From Streptomyces scabiei 87.22 (GTDB lineage: Bacteria > Actinomycetota > Actinomycetes > Streptomycetales > Streptomycetaceae), in assembly GCF_000091305.1 (NCBI RefSeq), contig NC_013929.1, positions 1 through 64,000 on the forward strand: 64,000 bases of DNA. The letters are read 5' to 3'. A program made the translations under genes and the position numbers. Below are positions 8,877-17,300 of this stretch, piece after piece; position 1 is the stretch's first letter; each line of letters begins with the position of its first letter. Below the pieces are notes generated by a model. It was not told where the DNA came from, did no database searches, and saw nothing but the letters and a program-made list of their open reading frames with translations.

Positions 8877-9578
8877 TCAGCGAGGACAGGCGTGCCCCTC
8901 CGCCCGGTGCCCCATCCACACCGCCACGTCGCATATCCGCAGCGCACTCACTGTCTCCGGCACCCCTGCGACCTGACGCAGCTCGAACAACTGGCGGTGC
9001 AGGGCGTGGTCGTCCGCGCGGAGCGCAGCATGCAGCGCAAGCCAGAACGAGGGGCGCGGGCGTCCCAGAGCGCAGCGCACCACCTTGTCGTAGACCGGCA
9101 GCAACCGCGGACGCTTGCGGGCCAGGAGCTTCCCCGCGATCACCCATCCGACATCAGGCTGATCTTCTAGCAGTTGCCAGGCCTGGTCCGCCGGCGAGCC
9201 GTCGGCTACGACGTCCGCGTCGGCGTCGACCATGTCGATGTCCCTGGGAATGGCGTGCAGCAGACCGGACAGCCGCGCACCGAGAGGGCCCTCCAGAAGA
9301 TCCAACGCAACAGCCGCCGGAACGGTCACCGACAAAGTCTGTACCGCGACCAAGTCTTCCGCCGTGAACCGGTTGGCGACCTCCGGCCGGTCTCCCCCAC
9401 CCGCCAGATGCTCGAACCGACTGCCGGTGTATGGCACCCCGTCGGGCGGCAGATCGATACCGAAGTAACGCCGCAGATCACCCACAACACGCTCGGCACC
9501 CAGCAGTACGCGCAAACGCTGCCCCAACGGGGACAACGCCCCATCAGATACGCCGGGCGTTGCGGTAGGAGAAGCCAT
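8877..9578 (-). CDS. hypothetical protein, DUF6308-like
   Basis: 233 aa from ATG 9578, which has a good ribosome site (GGATGGAG five bases upstream on the minus strand); an in-frame ATG at 9596 encodes a six-residue longer form. The sequence reads as a compact soluble protein with the segments WVIAGKLLARKRPRLLPVYDKVV and WLALHAALRADDHALHRQL. These resemble the DUF6308 family of Streptomyces accessory genes, where a conserved Lys/Arg-rich RPRLLPVYD motif is typical. No function is known to me. It is read in the same direction as the lipase-ubiquitin-like operon but is separated from it by about 270 bases holding no recognisable gene, so co-transcription is uncertain. Confidence 0.62.
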   Translation of the reverse strand: MASPTATPGVSDGALSPLGQRLRVLLGAERVVGDLRRYFGIDLPPDGVPYTGSRFEHLAGGGDRPEVANRFTAEDLVAVQTLSVTVPAAVALDLLEGPLGARLSGLLHAIPRDIDMVDADADVVADGSPADQAWQLLEDQPDVGWVIAGKLLARKRPRLLPVYDKVVRCALGRPRPSFWLALHAALRADDHALHRQLFELRQVAGVPETVSALRICDVAVWMGHRAEGHACPR

Positions 9579-9852
9579 GAGAACTCCATCCTTCATCCAG
9601 ATCGTGAGCAAACCAGGTCTGTAGCCACACAGCCGGGTGGGCGTGTCGACACCGAAGTAGCCGTCCTGCGCCGCCGTCGTCCTGGCGTGGTGCACCGCCC
9701 CGTCGCGGCAGGACGACGACTCCTTGTACTCGCAGAGCGGCACACCCGGGTTGCGGCCCTTCGGGCTGTCTTCAGAATCGCTCGTGCCCAAGGCATGAAG
9801 CCGTCGGCGGGACACGGCTGGCGAAGAGTGGAAGGTGCGCAGCTTCGCTTCC

Positions 9853-10953
9853 TTAGCCGTGCGCGGGGCGCAGGTACATCGGCAGGACGGTGCGCATGAG
9901 CTGTTCGCCGCGGGTGGTGATGGCCTCGAAGTCGCTGCGGGCCATGGCGGCGAAGTTGGTCGGGTAGGAGGCGACCGCGCTGCGCGGAACGAGGTCGGCT
10001 GGCGGCGCGGGCAGGCGGTCGTCCTTCATTCCGAGATAGGCAAGGGCGAAGCCGTCGATGCGTCCGCTCGCGGCCCACTCGTGCAGGCGGGCGCGGGCGG
10101 AGTCCTGGGCCTTGCGGTGGACGGTGGCGAAGGAGCGGCTGAGGCGTCCGAACATGAAGTGCGGTGCCTTCAGTGCGAGTTCCCCCAGGCCGGCGTCGCA
10201 GGAAATGATGAAGGGCACGTCGTAGACGTGCTGGGTGTGGTGCGGTGAGCGTCCGGGCTCGAGGACGGACAGGCCGAGGTTGTCGTAGACGCCGCCGTCG
10301 GTGAGCAGCACGGTGTGCTGCTGGTGGTGTCCGTCACGGTACTGGAAGGTGAAGGTGCGTTCCAGGGCCGGCAGGAAGACGGGGTAGGCGGCGGAGGCGG
10401 CTACGGCGGTGGCGACGTGGACGGGCTCGGTGATGGTGCCGTAGCGGGAGCAGCCGCTGCGGGTGCTGCCGAAGCGAACCGCGTTGGTGGTGGCCAGGTC
10501 GGTGGCGGTCAGAACGACGTCGAGACCGGGGTGGGTGACGTCGGCCAGGGTGGTGGTGCCGAACGCCTTGTGGGCGAGGACGGCGGCCAGGGCGTCGGTG
10601 CGGTTGGCGGGGCGGGCGACGGTGACCTGGGTGGTGCGGGTGAACAGTTGGCGGGTGCCTGCGCGGGCGGCCGCGGTGAGGTTGCGGGCGGCCGCGGAGG
10701 GCTTGAATGCCTGGCGTGCGATGTCCAGTTGCAGGCCGGAGCGCAGCAGGTCGGTGGTGCTGGCGTCGAAGTCGGTGAACTCTTTCGGGCCGTAGGCCCA
10801 CAGGGCGGCGAGGAGGGAGCCGCCGGAGATGCCGGAGACGACGCGGATGCAGTCGAGGAGATCGCGGTCGTGCAGGGCGCGCAGGCAGCCGAGGTGGAAG
10901 GCGGCGGCGCGGGAGCCGCCGCCGGACAGGGCGAGGCCGATGGTGCGGGTCAT
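9853..10953 (-). CDS. patatin-like phospholipase (probable defence effector)
   Basis: 366 aa from ATG 10953, overlapping the upstream stop as ATGA. All patatin elements are present: the oxyanion-hole loop GLALSGGGSRAAAFHLG at residues 6-22, the Ser nucleophile elbow GISGGS about 20 residues later, and the Asp of the catalytic dyad in DGGVYDN. Such enzymes hydrolyse phospholipid acyl chains. In CBASS (CapV) and related immune systems, patatin-like effectors degrade the inner membrane when an infection signal is sensed. No cyclic-nucleotide synthase is encoded nearby, so activation by a ubiquitin-like pathway, or a non-defence role, remains open. It is the last gene of a tightly coupled operon with the E2-E1-JAB fusion and the metallo-beta-lactamase fold gene. 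Confidence 0.85.
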   Translation of the reverse strand: MTRTIGLALSGGGSRAAAFHLGCLRALHDRDLLDCIRVVSGISGGSLLAALWAYGPKEFTDFDASTTDLLRSGLQLDIARQAFKPSAAARNLTAAARAGTRQLFTRTTQVTVARPANRTDALAAVLAHKAFGTTTLADVTHPGLDVVLTATDLATTNAVRFGSTRSGCSRYGTITEPVHVATAVAASAAYPVFLPALERTFTFQYRDGHHQQHTVLLTDGGVYDNLGLSVLEPGRSPHHTQHVYDVPFIISCDAGLGELALKAPHFMFGRLSRSFATVHRKAQDSARARLHEWAASGRIDGFALAYLGMKDDRLPAPPADLVPRSAVASYPTNFAAMARSDFEAITTRGEQLMRTVLPMYLRPAHG

Positions 10954-13493
10954 GAGCGGGAGCCCTTGCGTGGGACGGGGACGGGACTGTGGGGGCGGGT
11001 GGAGTAGCCGCCGGGCCACCACTGCACGGGGCCGAGGTGAGCGGGTGGTTGCTGCGGGGGCGGCTCAACCGTGACCGAGGCGGTGCGGGCGGCGAGGTGG
11101 GCGTAGAGGTCGGGGCTGTCCCCGGTGGCGAGCCACTGGTGCCAGACGGGGGGTGGTCCTCCGGCGATGAGGACGAGGGCGCGGGCGGGGGCGTCGTCCA
11201 GCGGGAGGGTGAGGCTGGTCATGGCGGCGCGGTCGGTGGTGCTGGGCTGTGCTGCGGTGTGCGGGTGGGTGTGCCACATGCCCAGGAAGCGACTGATGTT
11301 GCCGGTAGCCTTCCGGCGGGCGGTGAGGTGGCCGCCGACGCCGTCCAGGCCGTGCTGGAAGTAGGCCTCGGTCAGCAGGGAGTCGGGGGGCGGGCCGGTG
11401 GCCTCGTCGATGAAGATCACACCGGTGGCGTCGTCGACGGCGCCGAGCAGGGTGCCGCCGGTTTCCACGCGCGGGCCCCGCACTCGGGCGCCGCGGCGGG
11501 CTTCCGCGCGCATCTCGGCCAGTGCGGCGGGGGTGATGCGCACGTCGTAACCGGTGGCCTCGTCCGTGGCGAGGGTGTCGTTGGGCCAGGTCAGCCAGCG
11601 CGGCCCGGACGGCTGGGTGCTGGTGGGGCCGGTGGGCATGCGGACGATGAGGACGGCCATGGCGTGCCGGTCGGCGGGTTCGGCCAGGGCGTGGAGGACG
11701 CCGGTCGCCAGTTGTCCGGCCAGTGCGGTGACGTCGGCGGCCGATCCGGTGAAGGTGGCGTCCGAGCAGCCGGGTTCGGGCTGGAAGAGCTCGGTCGGGG
11801 GTGTGGTGGGGAAGAAGTCGTCGATCAGGTCGTCGAAGGCGCGCGTGGCATCGGCGTGCGCGGCCAGCGCGGTGCGCCGCAGGACGTCCGTGCCACCGCC
11901 GGTGGCACCGCGGGGTGAGATGGCGGCGATGCCGCGGGTGGCGTGGTGGCCGATCATCAGTGTGGCCAGGTGGGGCCAGGGGGCGGTGTCGGTGCGGCGG
12001 GCACGTTCGAGGTGGGCGCGGACGATGCGGTTGGCGGTGCAGTCCCAGATCAGGTCGAAGGTGTGCAGGTCGAGGGCGGACAGCTGGGTGGTGACGTTGC
12101 CGACGAGGGCCTCGACACGGGTGGCGTGGGGGTCGATCCGGTTGAGGCGGTCGGCCAGGACCCTCGCCTTGGAAAAGCCGATGTCGGCGTCCGTATAGGG
12201 TTGGCGGGCCAGGATTCCGGGGTGGACGAGTCCGTGGTCGGCGACGGTGAGGTGCGCGGCTCCGGCGCGGGCGCACATGTCGGCGACGGGTGCTCCCAGG
12301 GCGCCCGCGCCCAGGACGAGGATGCGTTTGCCGCGCAGCCAGGCCGCGGGGCTGGCGTGGTCGCGTCGGACCGTGACCTCGGGCCGGGCTTCGTAGACGC
12401 GCATCCACCGGGTGCTCTGGCGGTCGAGCCAGTCGGTGCCGAACCGGACGACCTCGTCGCCGAGTTCGGCCAAGTACGCATGCCCGCTGAAGGCAGTGTC
12501 GGCGGTCAGGCGCCCGACCTGATCGGCGAAGTCGGGCAGGTGCCAGGCCACCAGGTGCGTCCGGCGCGGCCCGTCGCCGGCGATACCCCGCGAGGGGGTG
12601 CCCAGCAGCAGGTGCACCGGCGCGGCTGGGGTGTCCTCGTCGTCCCCGGTCGACACGGTGGCGTCGGCGTCGGGGCACAGCAGGGTGCGGTTGTGGCCTG
12701 CGACAAATCCCGTCAGCCCCAGCAGCAGGCGCGGCGTGATGTGGTCGCGGGCCAAGGACTCCACCAGCTCGCGCGCGGTGAGCGGGTATTCGAACGTCAG
12801 GTGCTTCGTGGTGACGACGACGGGGGCGAGGAAGGCGCGGGCGCCGGCCGGCAGCGCGGCGCTCTCCCGCAACTGTTCCAGGCTGTCGGGCCAGGGGTCC
12901 TCAACGGCGAGCCAGTCCACGACGTCGCATCTGATGTCGTTGACCTGGTGCAGTACGGCGGCGCCCAGCCACGGCCCGTCCGGTCGTGCGACGGGCGCGT
13001 CGTGTCGGATCACGAGGAGTCCCGCGGTGTGGTCGGTCAGGGCGTTCGGGGGGTGCAGGGGTTCGCCGGGCCGGTCCAGTTGTCCCGCGGCGGCCGCCTC
13101 GAACCAGTCCAGGAGGCGGGTGATGAACCCGTACATGCCGTCGGCCGGATCCCACTCGGTCGCCGTCGAGCGGTACAGGCACAGGTGGCGGCCCCAGTTG
13201 ACGTGCGGGGCGCCGGCGAAGCGGGTGTGCCGGGTTTGCACGCTGGGGGCGGTGAAGGGGAAGTTCGGAGGGATCCGCAGGGTGACCGCCTCGACGCTGC
13301 GCAGCCGCAGGCCGCCCTGGGTGGGCGACAGGTTGGCGCAGCCGACGCTGACGCGGGCCTCGACGTACCCGCCGGCTGTGGCGGCCACGTGGGTGGCCGC
13401 CACCGATCCTCGAGACGCCTGGACGATCCGGTGCAGCTGGTCGATGGCGAGCTGCTGGCCCTCGGTGAGTTCCAGGGTGGCGCTGTCCTTCAC
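10950..13493 (-). CDS. E2-E1-JAB triple fusion of a ubiquitin-like conjugation system
   Basis: 847 aa from GTG 13493, overlapping the upstream stop (GTGA). Three modules are visible. Residues 1-145 are an E2-like fold with the active-site region HVNWGRHLCLY (Cys105) followed by a TEWDP motif. Residues 385-600 are a ThiF/E1-type adenylation domain: nucleotide loop LGAGALG at 394-400, the VADHG strand end at 417-421, and a candidate thioester Cys576 in PGCSDATFTGSAAD. Residues about 645-800 are a JAB/JAMM deubiquitinase-like domain with Glu678 and HTHP at 741-744 followed by S751xxD754, a complete zinc-binding motif. In CBASS the E2-E1 (Cap2) and JAB (Cap3) parts are usually separate proteins; here one polypeptide could activate, transfer and release a ubiquitin-like modifier. 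The substrate is unknown. Confidence 0.87.
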   Translation of the reverse strand: MKDSATLELTEGQQLAIDQLHRIVQASRGSVAATHVAATAGGYVEARVSVGCANLSPTQGGLRLRSVEAVTLRIPPNFPFTAPSVQTRHTRFAGAPHVNWGRHLCLYRSTATEWDPADGMYGFITRLLDWFEAAAAGQLDRPGEPLHPPNALTDHTAGLLVIRHDAPVARPDGPWLGAAVLHQVNDIRCDVVDWLAVEDPWPDSLEQLRESAALPAGARAFLAPVVVTTKHLTFEYPLTARELVESLARDHITPRLLLGLTGFVAGHNRTLLCPDADATVSTGDDEDTPAAPVHLLLGTPSRGIAGDGPRRTHLVAWHLPDFADQVGRLTADTAFSGHAYLAELGDEVVRFGTDWLDRQSTRWMRVYEARPEVTVRRDHASPAAWLRGKRILVLGAGALGAPVADMCARAGAAHLTVADHGLVHPGILARQPYTDADIGFSKARVLADRLNRIDPHATRVEALVGNVTTQLSALDLHTFDLIWDCTANRIVRAHLERARRTDTAPWPHLATLMIGHHATRGIAAISPRGATGGGTDVLRRTALAAHADATRAFDDLIDDFFPTTPPTELFQPEPGCSDATFTGSAADVTALAGQLATGVLHALAEPADRHAMAVLIVRMPTGPTSTQPSGPRWLTWPNDTLATDEATGYDVRITPAALAEMRAEARRGARVRGPRVETGGTLLGAVDDATGVIFIDEATGPPPDSLLTEAYFQHGLDGVGGHLTARRKATGNISRFLGMWHTHPHTAAQPSTTDRAAMTSLTLPLDDAPARALVLIAGGPPPVWHQWLATGDSPDLYAHLAARTASVTVEPPPQQPPAHLGPVQWWPGGYSTRPHSPVPVPRKGSRS

Positions 13494-14794
13494 GCGGCAC
13501 CGAATCCGATCTGTACCGCGGGCTCGGCCTTGTCGCCCCTGGCCCGCTGCACACCGGCGCGCGCGGCGTCCGTGCCGCGCTGGCGCGGCAGACCAGCTGC
13601 GGCGGTGAGGGCGGTGGCCGGGAAGCGGGTGGTGCCCAGCGCGGCCAGCAGCCGTCGGCCGCCGCCTGCGGCATGCAGCACCTGGGACTTGTTCTCCAGG
13701 TCGGTGACGTCGACGAGTTCCAGTCCCAGGCCCGCCTCCAGGGCGAAGACCACTGGGCGGGGTTCCTCCTTGGAGGGGTACTCCCCCGTGCACAGCACCT
13801 CGTAGTCGGTGATCGACGCGTAGGCGTCCCGGGCCAGCAGGTGCGGCGGGTTGTTGCCCTTCTCGTCCTTCTCGCGGAAGGGCAACGAGCTGGCGATCAC
13901 CCTGGCGTCCGGACTGGCATGCGCCTGGAGCAGGTCGAGAAGGTCCTGCTTGAGCTCCTCCTTGCCGTCCTCGCCCTCGGCGTACATGGCCTTCTTGGAG
14001 CAGTGGTGCGGGGAAAGCAGCACGTCCCACTCCACTCGGTCCGCGTTACCTGCGGCCTCGCTGTTCTCGAAGATCATCTTGATGATGGGGTAGGCGAGGT
14101 CGCCGAGGAAAAGAAGGCGGCCGACTGTGCCGTCGCTGGCCTTCAGCTGCACTTGCAGTGCCAGAGATGTGTCGTTGCGGTCGCCGGCGCAGTGATCCTT
14201 GAACGGGGCGTGGACGAACGCCTCGAAGCGGTCCGCGACGTCCTCGCCGTCGACCTTGGTGATCACGTCGCCGGGGAACGTGAAGTACTCGTCGGGCAGT
14301 TCGGCGTAGGAGTGCAGCTCGCGGTCCTCGTCGTAGCCGATGATGCGCACCCGGTCTCCGCTGGGCGGCTCCTTGCCGTCCTTGATGGCCTTGAGGGTGG
14401 CGTCCACGCGTCGCTCGACCTCGTCCTGGAAGCGCTGTGCGTCCTCGCACATCGGCTTGTCCTCGGACAGTTCGCGCCACAGCCGGGGCGTCGCCCAGAT
14501 CTCCCCGATCAGGATGGAGCTCTCCAGAAGGTCGCCGAAGCCGCAGCAGTGGTCCGAGTCGGCGTGGGTCAGGGCGAAGACCGCCAGGTAGGGCGTCGTG
14601 CCGTCGGGCTGCGGCAGGGTCTCCTCCAGCCGGTCGATGACGGCGGCGACCACCGCGTCGTCCTCATCGGCGGCCTTCATGTCCCGCAAGTCCACCTGCA
14701 TCACCAGGTTGTCGCCCAGCACGATCGTGGTGGAGTCGCCCGTGCCCACCGGCCAGAACACCACCCCCTGCCCGGGAAGTTCTGCCTCGACCAT
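13490..14794 (-). CDS. metallo-beta-lactamase fold protein (ComEC-like hydrolase domain)
   Basis: 434 aa starting at ATG 14794 (MVEAELPGQGVVF), with a GAGG ribosome site just upstream; a start ten codons earlier is less likely. The metal-binding motif is THADSDHCCGFG, an HxDxDH variant typical of ComEC/Rec2-type metallo-beta-lactamase domains. Further candidate ligands are LFLGDLAYP and SPHHCSKK. No membrane segment or signal peptide is seen, so it is cytoplasmic. The stop overlaps the E2-E1-JAB start, so it is translated in step with it. In ubiquitin-like operons of this kind such proteins are recurrent partners of unknown substrate; a phosphodiesterase or nuclease activity is a guess. Confidence 0.82.
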   Translation of the reverse strand: MVEAELPGQGVVFWPVGTGDSTTIVLGDNLVMQVDLRDMKAADEDDAVVAAVIDRLEETLPQPDGTTPYLAVFALTHADSDHCCGFGDLLESSILIGEIWATPRLWRELSEDKPMCEDAQRFQDEVERRVDATLKAIKDGKEPPSGDRVRIIGYDEDRELHSYAELPDEYFTFPGDVITKVDGEDVADRFEAFVHAPFKDHCAGDRNDTSLALQVQLKASDGTVGRLLFLGDLAYPIIKMIFENSEAAGNADRVEWDVLLSPHHCSKKAMYAEGEDGKEELKQDLLDLLQAHASPDARVIASSLPFREKDEKGNNPPHLLARDAYASITDYEVLCTGEYPSKEEPRPVVFALEAGLGLELVDVTDLENKSQVLHAAGGGRRLLAALGTTRFPATALTAAAGLPRQRGTDAARAGVQRARGDKAEPAVQIGFGAA

Positions 14795-14850
14795 GTCGCA
14801 CCTCTTCACTCGATAGTTGATCAACTAGCAGTAAAATTAGACAAGTTCAC

Positions 14851-15089
14851 TCAGGGACCAGGTCTACCATGCGCCACTGACAACGCCGCCACCATCGGGC
14901 TGGTGGAGACCGACACCAACGTCTCCCCCTCGCGCACGGCGATCCCCCCTCCTCTTCGTGGCCGGCGAACGAGTTACCCGGGACCGCGTTCGGCGTCGTG
15001 CGCTGCGGCATCTCCACCGGCTCGCCGTCCACCGTGACGGTCGCCGCCTTGCCGCCGGTCTCCTCGTGCTGGATGCCTGCCGTCGTCAT
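14851..15089 (-). pseudogene. damaged ubiquitin-like (beta-grasp) protein gene
   Basis: Starting at ATG 15089 behind GGGGAGG, the frame encodes a start typical of small beta-grasp modifiers: KAATVTVDGEPVEMP, then RTTPNAV, where a helix such as LLxxAGL would be expected next. The reading then degenerates, while the frame one base back regains a plausible ubiquitin-like end (IAVREGETLVSVST) and stops at 14851. A run of six G lies in the transition zone. The gene thus looks frameshifted and probably internally deleted, since the central helix and strand are missing. Its place, first in the MBL, E2-E1-JAB and patatin operon, is where the conjugated modifier would be expected. The identification rests on pattern and context only. 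Confidence 0.5.
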
Positions 15090-15142
15090 GACGGCCACCT
15101 CCCCTTCCCCCGGCCCGCCCGCGGCGGGCCGGGATATGCGAA

Positions 15143-15161
15143 AGGCGGGCCCGAAGCCCGC
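15143..15161 (-). terminator. rho-independent terminator
   Basis: Read leftward, GGCGGGC-TTCGG-GCCCGCC forms a perfect 7-bp stem with a 5-nt loop, followed by TTT. It lies directly after the stop of the small basic gene and before the ubiquitin-like operon, separating the two transcription units. Confidence 0.75.
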
Positions 15162-15303
15162 CTACTTGCTCTTCTTCGAGCCGCGACACGCGCTCGTTCA
15201 CCGTCGTCGACGGATGCCTGCGCACCGTCGACTGCTTCACGAACCGACCCGTGACCGCACTCCGCCCCCGCTTCCCACCAGACCCACTCGCCCTGCCGGG
15301 CAT
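15162..15303 (-). pseudogene. small basic protein gene with apparent frameshift
   Basis: From ATG 15303 the frame encodes a short Lys/Arg/Ser-rich protein containing SAVTGRFVKQSTVRRHPSTT, a pattern I associate with small conserved actinobacterial proteins of unknown function. In that frame translation runs past the terminator hairpin. Shifting one base near 15180 gives a natural end, SKKSK and a TAG stop at 15162-15164, immediately before the terminator. I therefore read this as an approximately 46-aa protein with a one-base indel close to its C-terminus, or a sequencing error. It lies between the HigB toxin gene, read the other way, and the ubiquitin-like operon. Confidence 0.5.
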
Positions 15304-15413
15304 GACGTACCTCCTTCAAGAGGGATCGATCTGACCTGCAAAGGCGCTCCACCATGCGCGGGGTTTCATACACCTAGCAAGCCAATGAAACTTTTCTTGA
15401 TCGAGAGAGTAGC

Positions 15414-15791
15414 ATGGAAGCGACAGGTATACGCAAGAGGTTTCTGGGGCTGCCGGTGGACATCGCCTTCGACGACGCGGAGCTCGCCCGCGTCTGCAAC
15501 AGCGACGCGGCCCGCCGGGTCCGCTTCGGGCCGGAGGCCGCCGCCGCGCTCCACAGACGCCTCGGCCAGATGGCCGCCGCCGACCACCTGGCCGACCTGC
15601 ATCGCCTCGCGGCCGCCCGGCTACGGCCTGATCCGGCCGACAGCGGCATCAGCCGGGTCGTCTCGCTCGGGGACCACGGCCACCTCGTCGTACGCCCGCG
15701 CGACGACCCGCCCGCCGCCCACCGTGACGGCACCCTTGACGAGCACTCCGTACGCGCACTGATAGTCACCGCGATCGCCATCACGCGATGA
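15414..15791 (+). CDS. higB: HigB-like toxin of a type II toxin-antitoxin module
   Basis: 125 aa from ATG 15414. The order of elements follows HigB/RelE-fold toxins: FDDAELARVCNSDAARRVRFG at the start, a helical part with LHRRLGQMAAADHLADLHRL, then beta strands (VVSLGDHGHLVVRP). Such toxins are ribosome-dependent mRNA interferases. The next gene, 46 bases downstream in the same direction, encodes a HigA-type helix-turn-helix protein, which gives the toxin-first order characteristic of higBA. A long extra C-terminal tail is present compared with the shortest HigB proteins. Autoregulation by HigA at a site near 15360-15413 is likely but I see no clear operator. Confidence 0.72.
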   Translation: MEATGIRKRFLGLPVDIAFDDAELARVCNSDAARRVRFGPEAAAALHRRLGQMAAADHLADLHRLAAARLRPDPADSGISRVVSLGDHGHLVVRPRDDPPAAHRDGTLDEHSVRALIVTAIAITR

Positions 15792-15837
15792 CCGCCCCCG
15801 CCACCCCCGCCTCCCCGACCTCAGAGAGGCACCACCC

Positions 15838-16983
15838 GTGACCCCGCCTCCCGCCCCGCCCTTCGCCTACGCGCCCGACTCCGCCCAGCCGCCCGGCGAG
15901 ACCCTCAAGGAACAACTGGAAGCGCTCGGCATCCCGCAGGCCGACCTCGCCCGGCGTACTGGCCTGTCCACCAAGCACATCAACCAGATCGTCCAGGGCA
16001 CCGCAGTCCTCACCCCCGAGACCGCGCTTCTCCTCGAGCGCGCCACCGGCATCCCAGCCTCGATGTGGAACCAACTGGAAGCCGCCTGGCGCACCCACGT
16101 CACCCGCCAGCAGGAACTCCAGCAGCTCAGCAAGCGCATCGACTGGCTCGACAACTTCTCACTGACCGAGCTCGTCAAGCGCAGCATCCTGCCGAACAAG
16201 GACAGGAGCGCGGACAACCTCCAGCGTCTGCTGGCGTTCTTCGGCGTCGCCGACCCAGGCGTCGCCGAAGACCTCTGGCGCAGCTACCGCACCGCTTTCC
16301 GCCGCTCCACCGTCTTGAAGACCGACGACTACGCCACCGCGGTATGGCTGCGCCAGGCAGAACTCAAGGCCCGCGCCCTGCCCTGCCAGCCGTTCGACCG
16401 CGCCGCCCTCACCGCCCTCCTGCCCAGCCTGCGCGCCCTCACCCTGGACGACCCGGCAACCTGGCCCGGCCGGATCACCCAGTTGTGCGCCCAGGCCGGC
16501 GTAGCCGTCGTCTTCCTCCCCGCGCCTCCCCTGACAAGCGTCTCCGGCGTTACTCGCTGGCTCACCCCTGACAAGGTCGGCATCGCCCTCAGCGACCGGT
16601 TCAAAAAAGACGACCACTTCTGGTTCACCGTCTTCCACGAGATCGGCCACACCCTCCTCCATGGCAAGAGACTGACCTTCCTCGACAACACCGACCGCGC
16701 CGACGAACGCACCCCCGAAGGCGACCGCAGCGAAGAAGAAGCCGACACCTTCGCAGCCCAGACCCTCATCCCGCCCGAGCACAACGCCGCCTACCGGCGC
16801 CTCGCCCGCAGGCCCATGCCCTTCGACAACGTCAAAGCCTTCGCCCGCCAGGCCGGCATCGCCCCCGGCATCGTCGTCGGCCGCCTCCAGCACGACGGCG
16901 CCCTGCCCTGGACCCACGGCAACAACCTCAAACGCCCCGTCCGCTTCCCCCACAACGGCCCCGCCGAGGACCAGCCACAGTGA
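15838..16983 (+). CDS. higA: HigA-type antitoxin fused to ImmA/IrrE metallopeptidase
   Basis: 381 aa from GTG 15838, preceded by GAGAGG. The N-terminal 90 residues are a HigA-style helix-turn-helix (GETLKEQLEALGIPQADLARR, then STKHINQIVQG and TALLLERATGIPASMW). The C-terminal part is an ImmA/IrrE domain with the zinc motif FHEIGHTLLHG and a downstream Glu-rich segment EEEADTFAAQ typical of the family. ImmA-type peptidases cleave repressors or antitoxins in response to signals, so the fusion could self-cleave or control HigB release. The stop overlaps the next gene by 4 bases (GTGA), indicating a three-gene operon. Confidence 0.82.
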   Translation: MTPPPAPPFAYAPDSAQPPGETLKEQLEALGIPQADLARRTGLSTKHINQIVQGTAVLTPETALLLERATGIPASMWNQLEAAWRTHVTRQQELQQLSKRIDWLDNFSLTELVKRSILPNKDRSADNLQRLLAFFGVADPGVAEDLWRSYRTAFRRSTVLKTDDYATAVWLRQAELKARALPCQPFDRAALTALLPSLRALTLDDPATWPGRITQLCAQAGVAVVFLPAPPLTSVSGVTRWLTPDKVGIALSDRFKKDDHFWFTVFHEIGHTLLHGKRLTFLDNTDRADERTPEGDRSEEEADTFAAQTLIPPEHNAAYRRLARRPMPFDNVKAFARQAGIAPGIVVGRLQHDGALPWTHGNNLKRPVRFPHNGPAEDQPQ

Positions 16984-17267
16984 CCGACCACCCCCGCAAA
17001 GGCACCGTCGCAGCACCGGGCTCCCCCGGCTTCGCCCTGCACACCCTGGGCTGGCGTGCATTCCAGGACCTGTGCGCTGCCGTACTCCGCGAAGTGTGGG
17101 CACAGTCCGTGCACACCTTCGCCGACTCCAACGACGGCGGACGCGACGGCGCCTTTTACGGAACCTGGCAACAGCCACCGGACCCGATCGGCGTCCAGGA
17201 CGTCCCCGACGGCCCCTTCGTCCTGCAGTGCAAACACACCAAGAAAGCCGACACCACCCTCACACCC
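16980..17267 (+). pseudogene. restriction endonuclease-like gene truncated by IS3 insertion
   Basis: Starts at GTG 16980 in GTGA overlap with the ImmA gene. The 96 codons read LGWRAFQDLCAAVLREVW, then DGGRDGAFYGTW and VLQCKHT. The D...QCK pattern is that of the PD-(D/E)xK endonuclease core of Mrr-like enzymes. Translation stops at the first bases of the IS3 left end (TGAAG at 17268). No continuation of the gene is found beyond the right end of the element at 19423, so the distal part was lost. The original operon was probably a toxin-antitoxin plus nuclease defence unit. The encoded fragment is unlikely to fold as an active nuclease. Confidence 0.65.
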
Positions 17268-17300
17268 TGAAGTTTCCCCGTGATGCTGGACACTCGAGGC

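Noticed and set aside
11943..13805. Long plus-strand frame opposite the E2-E1-JAB gene
   Set aside because: Antisense shadow; the minus-strand protein has complete catalytic motifs.
9853..15089. Canonical CBASS assignment because of the patatin and E1/E2/JAB parts
   Set aside because: No CD-NTase-like gene is found on either strand in or beside the operon, so I leave it as a ubiquitin-like system.
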